Positions 45,855 to 55,106 of a DNA stretch of 64,000 nt are shown here, one piece after another. Source of the stretch: Planctomycetota bacterium (GTDB lineage: Bacteria > Planctomycetota > B15-G4). Numbering within the stretch: the stretch's first letter is position 1; each line of letters opens with the position of its first letter. The stretch covers positions 124,001 to 188,000 of the forward strand of contig BQJR01000005.1 in assembly GCA_021604805.1 (NCBI GenBank), written 5' to 3'. A program made the translations under genes and the position numbers. The notes below the pieces were generated by a model. It had not been told where the DNA came from. It saw only the letters and a list, made by a program, of their open reading frames with translations, and made no database searches.

Positions 45855-46697
45855 ATGAGCCCGACCAGCCCCGAGCGAACTCACTGGGCACGTGTCGCAC
45901 CGTGCTGGATCGCTGGCGCGAGCCGGATCGCGCGCATGACGCACGGCGTCTCGGACGCGCTCGTCGAGCGGCTCGCTCCGCGGACCGGCGAAGCGTTGCT
46001 CGACCTCGCTTGCGGTCTCGGCGACCCGGCGCTGGCGCTCGCTGCGCGCGTGGGACCCACCGGCCGCGTCGTCGCCAGCGATGTCGTGCCTGAGATGCTC
46101 CAGGCGCTGCAAGCGCACGACACAGGCAGACTTCTGCAACTCGTGGAATGCGCTGGCGAGCAACCGGCCTTCGCCGACCACAGCTTCGATGGGCTGAGCT
46201 GCCGATTCGGCGTGATGTTCCTCGACAAGCCTGTGGACACCTTTCGTGAGTGGCGCCGCATCCTGCGCCCGGGTGGACGCGTGGCCATCGCGGTTTGGGG
46301 TGCGCCCGAGCGGAACCCCTACTTCTCCGTGGTGGGCGAGGCACTCGATCGCCACGACGCCGCGCCGTCGAAGCTGCCCAACAACGGCCGCGGAATCTTC
46401 GACTACGCCGAGCCGGGCCGGCTCAGTGAGATCCTGAGCAGCGCCGGCTTCCGTGAGGTCGACGAAGGCCCGCTGCCCTTCTTCATGGAGCTCCCCGACG
46501 TGCAGCCCCACGAGCTGCTCGACGCCCAGCGCCAACTCTCACCGCTGATCGCCGAGCGCAGCGCCAGCCTCGACCGCCCCACCCTGGAGCGCGTGGCGCA
46601 CAGCGTGGCGGAGCGCGTGACCGCCTGGCGCGACGCCGCCGGAACAGGCCTCGCGCTCCCGGCTGAAGCACAGATCGTCTGCGCCAGAAGGGGGTAG
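45855..46697 (+). CDS. class I SAM-dependent methyltransferase
   Basis: A 280-residue UbiE-like methyltransferase. The SAM-binding motif I is LLDLACGLGDPALALA, followed by VVASDVVPEMLQ, SFDGLSCRFGVMF and a LRPGGRVAIAVWG block. The substrate is unknown. It opens the plus-strand run that includes the ferritin-like and carbamoyltransferase genes. Confidence 0.85.
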   Translation: MSPTSPERTHWARVAPCWIAGASRIARMTHGVSDALVERLAPRTGEALLDLACGLGDPALALAARVGPTGRVVASDVVPEMLQALQAHDTGRLLQLVECAGEQPAFADHSFDGLSCRFGVMFLDKPVDTFREWRRILRPGGRVAIAVWGAPERNPYFSVVGEALDRHDAAPSKLPNNGRGIFDYAEPGRLSEILSSAGFREVDEGPLPFFMELPDVQPHELLDAQRQLSPLIAERSASLDRPTLERVAHSVAERVTAWRDAAGTGLALPAEAQIVCARRG

Positions 46698-46774
46698 GAT
46701 CACGCCACGGTGGGTCCGCTGGGAAACGCGCAGCCTTCGCGCGTCCCGTCACCCATCGCTCCGGGGAGCCCTCG

Positions 46775-47569
46775 ATGCCTTTCGCCAATCTGCTGCTCCG
46801 CGCGCGCAGTCGCAAGATCTGGCGCGACCCGGTGCGCACGGTGCTCACGCTCGAGAGCTTCTCGCGCACCGAGGCCGACGGCGGCAAAGACATCGGCTCG
46901 GCCGCCGGCAAGGTCGCCGACGACGAGCTCCGCGGTCACCTGCGCCGCCACACCGCCGACGAGCTGCGCCACGCCGAACTCTTCCGCACGCGCGCCGCCC
47001 AGCTGCGCAGCACGCTCGACCTCCCCACCGGCACCGGCAGCGAAGCCGAGGACTCCGCCTACGACCTCAGCCGCGGCCGTCCCGCCGCGGAAGTCGACGC
47101 GCACGGCTTCTTCACCTCCGGCCTGCTCGACGAACTCGGCGAGGTGGCCTACGTGGCGATGCTGCACGCCGCCGAGAAGCGCGCCGCGCAGCTCTTCACC
47201 GTGCACCGCGACCTCACGCGTCACGATCCGGAAACCTGCGCCGTGTTCGAAGAGATCCTGCGCGACGAGCAGTACCACGTGGCGTACACGCGCACGATCC
47301 TCGAGAAGTGGAGCAACAACGGTCGCGCCAGCGAGGTCGCGGCGGCCAAGAGCGGCGCGCGCGGCGGTCACTTCTGGAGCGCCTGGAAGCGCACCGGGAT
47401 CCGCTCGGGTGCCGCCTTCAGCCGAGGCGTGTTGCACGTGCTCTACCTCACGCTGCTGCTGCCCTTCGGCTTGTTCGCGCGCCGTGGAGCGGTGGAACAG
47501 GGCTGGGCCGACATCGAGTCCGACGCCTCGTCGGGCAACAGCTCCAAGCCGCTCCGCTCGCAATACTGA
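46775..47569 (+). CDS. ferritin-like di-iron protein
   Basis: A 264-residue helical protein with four carboxylate/His motifs spaced as in ferritin-like di-iron carriers: LESFSRTEADGG, DELRHAELF, AYVAMLHAAEKR and EEILRDEQYHVAYT. A C-terminal hydrophobic stretch (VLHVLYLTLLLPFGLFARR) could attach it to the membrane. It ends 4 bp before the carbamoyltransferase start, so the two are translated together. An oxygenase or oxidase role in tailoring the same product is possible but unproven. Confidence 0.72.
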   Translation: MPFANLLLRARSRKIWRDPVRTVLTLESFSRTEADGGKDIGSAAGKVADDELRGHLRRHTADELRHAELFRTRAAQLRSTLDLPTGTGSEAEDSAYDLSRGRPAAEVDAHGFFTSGLLDELGEVAYVAMLHAAEKRAAQLFTVHRDLTRHDPETCAVFEEILRDEQYHVAYTRTILEKWSNNGRASEVAAAKSGARGGHFWSAWKRTGIRSGAAFSRGVLHVLYLTLLLPFGLFARRGAVEQGWADIESDASSGNSSKPLRSQY

Positions 47570-47573
47570 TCGC

Positions 47574-49277
47574 GTGCTGATTCTCGGGATCTCCGCGTAT
47601 CACCACGGCGCCTCGGCGGCTCTGCTCCGCGACGGCCTGCCCGTGGCCGCAGCGCAAGAGCAACACTTCACCCGCGAGCGCGACGACAGCGGCTTCCCCA
47701 CGCGCGCGATCCGTCACTGCCTGCGCGCGGTCGGTGCCGAGTCGCCCGACCTCGACCACGTGATCTTCCACGAGCGCCCGCTGCGCCGCTTCGAACGCAC
47801 GCTCGTCCACCAACTGAAAGCCTTCCCGCGTTCGCGCGGCAGCTTCGCCCAAGGCATGTTCCATTGGCTCGGCGAGCGCCTGTGGGTGCGCGGTCGCATC
47901 GCCGATGAACTCGGGCTCGACGCGGAACGTGTGGCCTTCTGCGAGCACGCCATGGCGCACGCCGCGTGGTCCTTCTTCAGCGCTCCTGCCCACGAAGCCG
48001 CCTTGCTCGTCGCCGACGACGAAGGCGAGTGGACGACCACCTTGCTCGCCAGCGGCGCGGGCACGTCGCTCAGGGCGCTCAGCGAGTTGCGCTTCCCGCA
48101 CTCGCTCGGCTTGCTCGCGGCCAGCGTCGCCGAGTTCTTGGGCTTCGAGCCCGGGCGCGGCGGCGAGCGCGCGCTGATGGAACTCGCCGCGCACGGTCAA
48201 CCGCGCTTCGCCGAGCGCTTCGCGCAGATCCTGCAGGTCGCCGAGGACGGCAGCTTCAGCGTCGACACCACGGGGTTCCGGTTCAGCCACGACGCGCGGC
48301 GACGCTTCGGCCCGCAGCTCGAAGAATGGTTCGGTCCGCCGCGCCTGACCAACGGCACGCTACGCCTCGCGGGCGCCGACACGCGCGACGCCGACCTCGC
48401 CGCCAGCTGCCAACTCGCCATCGAAGGCGCGCTGCTGGCGCTCGCCCGAAGGCTGCGACAACGCGCCAGCGCCGACACGCTGTGCTTCAGCGGCGAGGTC
48501 GCGCGCAACAGTCAGGCCGTGGCGCGCCTGCTGCGCGACGGCCCCTTCGAGTCGGTATGGGTCCCACCAGCTCCGGGCGACGCCGGCCTCGCGCTCGGCG
48601 CTGCCTTGCGTCTGCATCACGAGCTCGACGGGAACGCGCCGCGCAACACCGAGCTGCTCGCCGACCCTCAACTCGGCGAAGACCTGTTGCTCAGCGACGA
48701 CGCCGCGTGCGCCGAGCTCCCCGATCACGAGCAGGTGCTCGACGCGCTGCTCGAACGCTTGCTGCGCGGCGAGCTCGTGGGTTGGGTTCGCGGTGGCGCG
48801 GCGCTCGGCGGGCGCAGCCTGGGTCAGCGTTGCGCGCTCATGGATCCGCGCGACGCCGCCGCCGCGCGCCGTCAACTCGCGTCGCTCAAGGCGCGCGAAG
48901 ACTTCCGCCCGTTTCATCCGGTGCTGCTCGCCGAAGCCGCAGACGAAGCGCTCGAGCTGCCCGTCGGCGGCCGTCACGCGGCGCGCTTCGGCCGCATCGC
49001 CGCGCAAGCCACGCCGCGCTTCGCCGAGCAGGCGCCGGCGGTCGTGCACGTGGACGGCAGCACGCGCGCCTTGCTCGTCGATGCACAACGCGACGCCCTC
49101 ATGCATCAACTGCTTCAGCGCTTCGCCGACCGCACCGGCGTGCCCGCGTTGCTGCACACCACGCTGAACGGTCGCGGCGCTCCCGCGGTGCGTACCGAAG
49201 CCGAAGCGCTCGACCTCATGCAGCGCTCAGCGATGACGGCGCTGGTCGTGGAGCGCCGCTTGCACACCAAGGCCTGA
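47574..49277 (+). CDS. O-carbamoyltransferase (NodU/CmcH family)
   Basis: A 567-residue two-domain carbamoyltransferase. The N-terminal kinase-like/Kae1-like domain has GISAYHHGASAALLRDG, EQHFTRERDDSGFP and the iron-site-like EHAMAHAAWSF. The C-terminal YrdC-like domain has GGRSLGQRCALMDPRD and REDFRPFHPVLLAEA. The family moves a carbamoyl group from carbamoyl phosphate onto a hydroxyl of a sugar or antibiotic. The GTG at 47574 is chosen; the ORF extends upstream only by overlapping the ferritin-like gene. DUF5989 and SGNH genes nearby are its usual companions. Confidence 0.9.
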   Translation: MLILGISAYHHGASAALLRDGLPVAAAQEQHFTRERDDSGFPTRAIRHCLRAVGAESPDLDHVIFHERPLRRFERTLVHQLKAFPRSRGSFAQGMFHWLGERLWVRGRIADELGLDAERVAFCEHAMAHAAWSFFSAPAHEAALLVADDEGEWTTTLLASGAGTSLRALSELRFPHSLGLLAASVAEFLGFEPGRGGERALMELAAHGQPRFAERFAQILQVAEDGSFSVDTTGFRFSHDARRRFGPQLEEWFGPPRLTNGTLRLAGADTRDADLAASCQLAIEGALLALARRLRQRASADTLCFSGEVARNSQAVARLLRDGPFESVWVPPAPGDAGLALGAALRLHHELDGNAPRNTELLADPQLGEDLLLSDDAACAELPDHEQVLDALLERLLRGELVGWVRGGAALGGRSLGQRCALMDPRDAAAARRQLASLKAREDFRPFHPVLLAEAADEALELPVGGRHAARFGRIAAQATPRFAEQAPAVVHVDGSTRALLVDAQRDALMHQLLQRFADRTGVPALLHTTLNGRGAPAVRTEAEALDLMQRSAMTALVVERRLHTKA

Positions 49278-49281
49278 GCGC

Positions 49282-50241
49282 TCAGCGCGCGCGACGTTTC
49301 GCCACGTAGCCCACGAGACCGGCGTCTTGATCGCCGGGCGTGAGCGCCCAACCCCAGCGGCGCAGCGCGAGGCCGAAGGCGCTCGGGCGCGGCGTGGGGT
49401 CGAAGAGCCCGCCTTGCGCAGGCGTGGGCGGCACCGAACGCACCCAGTCGAAACCGCAGTCGTCGAGCAGCTTCACGACCTGCGGGAAGGGCAGGCACCA
49501 TTCGAGCGGGTGTCGGTACTGGTCCTCGATCCAGGTGAGCTTCTTCTCTTCGTCGAGATCGGAGCGGCGCAACACGGGATCGAGGATCGTGAAGGGTCGA
49601 CGGCGCTTCGCTGCCAAGCGTCGACGGATGCGGTGCGGCAAGCGCGCGATGTTCTCGTAGAACCCGAGCACGAGCACGCCGCCGGGTTTCACGTGTCGCG
49701 CCACGCTGCGTGTGGCGGCTTGCCAGTCGGCGTTGTGATGCACGACGCCGCGACAGTTCACCACGTCGAAACCCTGCTCGGCGACGGGCAGCGAGAACAA
49801 GTCGCCGCGACACAGCGTGAGGTTCTCGGCGCGTGTGCGATCGCGGAAGTTCGCCGCCGCTGCGAGGGACGCGCTGCACGCATCCACCCCCACGACCTCG
49901 CGACTCAGGCTCGAGAGCGCGAGGAAGGCGGAGATCTGCCCGGTGCCGCAGCCAGCGTCGAGCACCTTGGCGTCGGGCGGGATCGAACGATCGAGCGCCG
50001 TGAGGAAACCCGAGCGACGGCAGCGGTCGAGCAAGCTGGAGGCGTCGTCGCCCTCGGCATAACCCGGGAAGGGTCGCGCCTCGTAGAAACGGTTCACGTC
50101 GGGCTCGGGCACGTCGAGGCGTTCGTTGGCGAGCCAATCGATCACACCGCCAGCTTGGCTGGGGCGCAGTTCGCAGTCGGGACAGCCCTCGGCATTCGCA
50201 GCCGCGCTACGACACTCAGGACAAGCAAGCAGGTCGATCAA
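49282..50241 (-). CDS. SAM-dependent methyltransferase with N-terminal zinc ribbon
   Basis: A 319-residue methyltransferase. The first 25 residues form a Trm112-like zinc ribbon (CPEC and CPDC). Motif I is VLDAGCGTGQISAFLAL, followed by VVGVDACSASLAAA and a HVKPGGVLVLGFYEN block. Its stop lies 4 bp from the convergent carbamoyltransferase stop. A GGAGGTGA ribosome binding site precedes the ATG at 50241. Target unknown; it may modify the same surface glycan or metabolite as the carbamoyltransferase. Confidence 0.85.
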   Translation of the reverse strand: MIDLLACPECRSAAANAEGCPDCELRPSQAGGVIDWLANERLDVPEPDVNRFYEARPFPGYAEGDDASSLLDRCRRSGFLTALDRSIPPDAKVLDAGCGTGQISAFLALSSLSREVVGVDACSASLAAAANFRDRTRAENLTLCRGDLFSLPVAEQGFDVVNCRGVVHHNADWQAATRSVARHVKPGGVLVLGFYENIARLPHRIRRRLAAKRRRPFTILDPVLRRSDLDEEKKLTWIEDQYRHPLEWCLPFPQVVKLLDDCGFDWVRSVPPTPAQGGLFDPTPRPSAFGLALRRWGWALTPGDQDAGLVGYVAKRRAR

Positions 50242-50299
50242 GAATCACCTCCGGGCGATCCAGAGTATGCTCCGGATCAGAGCAGGACGACGTGTGGGG

Positions 50300-50515
50300 A
50301 TGAGAGCAGAGGCGAATCGGAGCCGCAGCGTGGCGCGCATCACTCGACGACTAGGCAACGGACTGCGCACATCCAGGGAGCTCTTCGGAAACCTCTGGGA
50401 CGGACCGTACTGGTGGCTCGTGGCGGTGGTGGCGATCCTGCTGCCCGCCGCGGTGATCTTCGTGGTGCTGCAGGCGGCGCCCATCGTGGCGCCCTTCGTG
50501 TACACGATCTTCTGA
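50300..50515 (+). CDS. DUF5989 small membrane protein
   Basis: A 71-residue protein with a basic N-terminus, the block FGNLWDGPYWWLVAVVAILL and a C-terminus APIVAPFVYTIF. This is the DUF5989 pattern: a single membrane helix ending near the PF.Y..F tail. The family is regularly found beside NodU/CmcH-type carbamoyltransferases and SGNH hydrolases, as here. The ATG at 50300 is preferred; an ATG at 50267 would add 11 residues. Function unknown. Confidence 0.78.
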   Translation: MRAEANRSRSVARITRRLGNGLRTSRELFGNLWDGPYWWLVAVVAILLPAAVIFVVLQAAPIVAPFVYTIF

Positions 50516-50531
50516 GCCGAGCGGCGCGCTC

Positions 50532-51662
50532 TCAGGGCCCCCGTTGTTGCAGCGCCTCGGCCAGCGGCTCGGCGAGCAGCTCGGCCACGAAACGGTGCCC
50601 GCGAGCGCTGGGATGAAAGCCGTCACCGGGTAAGAAGTAGGCGCGCGCGCTCTCGTTGTCGGGCGCCGCCTCGGCCAAGCGTTCGCGCGCGGGCACCACG
50701 GGAACGTGGAGCGCGCTGGCCACGTCGGTCAGCGCCTCGGTGTACGCCTCGAGCACGGGCGCGAACTCTTCCGCGTAGGGCATGCGCGGCATGCTGATCA
50801 GGAGCAAGGGGATGCCGTCGTCAGTGACAGCCTGTGTGAGCGCGGTCAGGCCGCGGCGGAACGATTCGAGTGACACGCGACGCAAGCCGGGGAACTCGAG
50901 GCTGCCCACGCGCCGGAGGTAGCCGGGCTTCTCGCTGTCCGGATCGATCGACAGCACCTCGCTCTCACTCCCGCAGAGCGACTCGAAGAGCAGCACCGAG
51001 CGTGAGTGTTGGCGCAGCGCCCGCGCGGTCGACGCGAGCAGCCCGTGCGCACCGCGCAGCTCGGCGAGCCGCGCCTCGTCGCTGCACTCGGCCACGCGGT
51101 GCTCGTTCACCGTGCCGAAGGCCGCGACGACCACGTCGGGTTGCTTGCCGCGCAGCTCGTGCACGTAGCGCGCGTGACCTTGCCACACCGTCTGCCCATT
51201 GACCGCTGCGTTGATCACCTCGGCTTGCACGCCGTGTTCCGCGAGCAGCGCCGGCAGCCGCCCGACCAAAGTGTCGGCGTAGGGCAGGCGGTAGCCGAAG
51301 AGCGCCGACTCGCCGAGCACCAACACGCGCGCCACACCTTCGCGGCGCGTGTCGGGAACGAGGGGACCGCGCAAGCCCTCGGCGTTCACGAACTCGCCGG
51401 GCGCGGGCTGGGCGCCAGGACGCAGCGACCACAGGCAGAACTCGTTCGTGATGTTGAGCTCGCCCGTGCCGAACTCTGCGCCGGGAACTCTCTGCGACGC
51501 TCGCACCGCGCGCCGTGCCGCGAGGTCGTGGCCGTAGCCCGCGAGCCGCAAGCCCGACTCCAGCGACGCGAAGGCCAAGACAGGAGCGAGCAACACGACG
51601 AGCAGCCTTCGGCGAGATCTCCGCGACAAACCTTCCCTTTCCCTTTGAAGCGACACGCGCAA
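50532..51662 (-). CDS. SGNH/GDSL hydrolase, membrane-anchored
   Basis: A 376-residue protein with one N-terminal membrane helix (RLLVVLLAPVLAFASLESG) and an SGNH esterase domain. The nucleophile block is VLVLGESALFGYRLPYADTL, the Gly in INAAVNGQTVWQG, the Asn in FGTVNEHR, and the Asp/His pair in GDGFHPSARGHRF. It probably transfers or removes acyl groups on an exported polysaccharide or product. It is convergent with DUF5989, 16 bp apart. Confidence 0.85.
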   Translation of the reverse strand: MRVSLQREREGLSRRSRRRLLVVLLAPVLAFASLESGLRLAGYGHDLAARRAVRASQRVPGAEFGTGELNITNEFCLWSLRPGAQPAPGEFVNAEGLRGPLVPDTRREGVARVLVLGESALFGYRLPYADTLVGRLPALLAEHGVQAEVINAAVNGQTVWQGHARYVHELRGKQPDVVVAAFGTVNEHRVAECSDEARLAELRGAHGLLASTARALRQHSRSVLLFESLCGSESEVLSIDPDSEKPGYLRRVGSLEFPGLRRVSLESFRRGLTALTQAVTDDGIPLLLISMPRMPYAEEFAPVLEAYTEALTDVASALHVPVVPARERLAEAAPDNESARAYFLPGDGFHPSARGHRFVAELLAEPLAEALQQRGP

Positions 51663-51705
51663 GAGTCGCGGAGATCGGGTGGCGCGAGCGCAGCCTGGAA
51701 TTGCA

Positions 51706-51743
51706 GCGCGGGCGCTCGGACGTGCCTGTCCGAGCGCCCGCGC
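51706..51743 (-). terminator. strong terminator hairpin
   Basis: A perfect 16-bp stem: GCGCGGGCGCTCGGAC (51706-51721) with GTCCGAGCGCCCGCGC (51728-51743), loop of 6 nt. It lies just beyond the stop of the secreted protein gene 51779-52636 and before the SGNH hydrolase start. Confidence 0.8.
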
Positions 51744-51778
51744 GCGCGAGGCCGAAGCCCCGCTTCCTGTTCAACGCG

Positions 51779-52636
51779 TCACTTCACGAACTGCACCGTG
51801 AAGCGGTTGCTCGCGTAGGTCGCTTCACCGTGACCGTCGAACACCACGTAGGCGAAGTGCAGCTCCTCGGGCGTGCCGGCGGGGAAGAACTTCGACAGCA
51901 GCGCCGACGGGAAGGTCGTGTAGGCGTCGGCGTTGTGGTCGAGCTCACCGACGAAACCGGGCAGCAGGTTCGTCTTCGTGGCACGCAGGAAGGTCAGCAG
52001 CGTGTCGTCGATGGCGAGCGGGACTTCCACGCCGTCGAGCTCGGTGACGCCGGGGGTGAGACCGGCCACGAGCACGTAGGGCGCGTGGGCGAAGCCGTCC
52101 ACGTGATCGCCGCTGCCGTGGTGACCGTCATCGGCCGGCACCGACAGGGTGAGGTCGATGTCCTTCGCGCCGAACACGATGCCAGGCGTGAGCTCGAGGT
52201 CGGCCATCGCGCTGCCGACACCGCTCGCCAGCGCGATCGACGACGCTTCGCCGCCAGCCGAGCCGTAGAACGTGAGCGCGTTGTTCACCGTGGTGACCTC
52301 GGCCACGGTGAGCTGCGCGTCGATCAATGCCACGATGTCGTGCATGCTCGCCGAGGTCGGGTCCGCGAAGTCGCTCGCCGCGATGACGATCTCGTCACTC
52401 AGACCCTGCTCGTTGGTGACGAAGAAGCTGCCACCCGCGCTGAGGTCGAAGTTGTGGTCGGCGCTGCCGAGCGCGTAGGCCGGCACGCCGAAGATCTGCG
52501 CGTCCTCGTAGAACACGATCTGGTCGACGATCTCGCCGCCGAACTGACTCGACAGGCCCACGGCGATGTGGTGAGCGAACACGGAAGCGCCGAGCGCGAC
52601 GGCGCCGGCAGCGATGAGGATCTTCTTGTTCAACAT
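51779..52636 (-). CDS. secreted protein, function unknown
   Basis: A 285-residue exported protein with a clear signal peptide (MLNKKILIAAGAVALGASVFA). No recognised domain: the chain is strand-rich, acidic and contains a DDGHHGSGDH cluster that could bind metal. The C-terminus (HFAYVVFDGHGEATYASNRF) suggests an extracellular beta-sandwich. It has its own terminator. The 199 bp before it show no second gene. Confidence 0.6.
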   Translation of the reverse strand: MLNKKILIAAGAVALGASVFAHHIAVGLSSQFGGEIVDQIVFYEDAQIFGVPAYALGSADHNFDLSAGGSFFVTNEQGLSDEIVIAASDFADPTSASMHDIVALIDAQLTVAEVTTVNNALTFYGSAGGEASSIALASGVGSAMADLELTPGIVFGAKDIDLTLSVPADDGHHGSGDHVDGFAHAPYVLVAGLTPGVTELDGVEVPLAIDDTLLTFLRATKTNLLPGFVGELDHNADAYTTFPSALLSKFFPAGTPEELHFAYVVFDGHGEATYASNRFTVQFVK

Positions 52637-52835
52637 GGTTGTTCTCGTTGGTTGAGCTCCGCGAGCGCAGCACGCGCTCACGGTGGTCGTCAGCGCACAC
52701 GGCGCCGACGGTTCACGCCCGGCGATCAGCGATCGCGAGCGCGTGCACGAGACCCGAGCGTGGGCGGAGACATCCCCACCGGAAACACGCTGAGCCGTGC
52801 CAAGGGCGCGCGACGCGAGGCCGCGCGCAGGGTGC

Positions 52836-53291
52836 TCAACCCATGCAGCGAGGTGGCGGCGGCTCAGGAGCCAGCTGCCAGCTGTGCCGCGCGTGACGCG
52901 GCCCGCGCGGCAGCTCAGGCCGCCGCGCTTCGAGATCCAGGAGCACGTAGTCGGCGCTGGCCAACCAGTGCGCTTGCGACACGCTCGGCGCCGCCGCAGG
53001 CACGTGCGGGTCGCCGCAACCGCACAAGATCGAGCGTGCCACGGGGCTCGGTTCGAGGTCGCGGGCGGGAGGCGGCGCGTCGATCAGGTCGGTGGCCCAG
53101 GGGTCGAAGGCCTCGTCGGGTGCGCTGGCTTCGGGGGCGCAGCAGCAGGCGCCGTCGTCACTTCCGCAGCAGCCGCCGTCGCCCGAGCCGCACAGCGCGA
53201 GCGCGGTGAACTCTGTGACACGCAAGCTCGTGACACTCGACGCGAGCGCGCAGAGCAATGCCAGCAAGCGAAGTGTGCGCGCTGAAGCCAT
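52836..53291 (-). CDS. small Cys-rich exported protein, unknown
   Basis: A 151-residue protein with a hydrophobic leader (TLRLLALLCALASSVTS) and a cysteine cluster at about residues 34-51 (CGSGDGGCCGSDDGACCC) plus CGCGDPH further on. The cysteine spacing suggests metal binding or disulfide knotting. It lies 19 bp downstream of hutU on the same strand. No family recognised; codon pattern and a clean signal sequence support it as real. Confidence 0.5.
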   Translation of the reverse strand: MASARTLRLLALLCALASSVTSLRVTEFTALALCGSGDGGCCGSDDGACCCAPEASAPDEAFDPWATDLIDAPPPARDLEPSPVARSILCGCGDPHVPAAAPSVSQAHWLASADYVLLDLEARRPELPRGPRHARHSWQLAPEPPPPRCMG

Positions 53292-53310
53292 GGCTGATGA
53301 GTGTGCCGAC

Positions 53311-54972
<1,662 letters not shown>

Positions 54973-55106
54973 GGAATCTCTCGGGTGCGGGGCGAGCGCG
55001 CGAGTCTAACCGGCGCGGGGTGCTCGCGTCAGCGCAGCGGGCGCGGCGCCCGTGCGAGGGCGAGGCCTGAGCGCTGCGGTCCTGGCGTCAGCACGCGCGT
55101 GACGCC

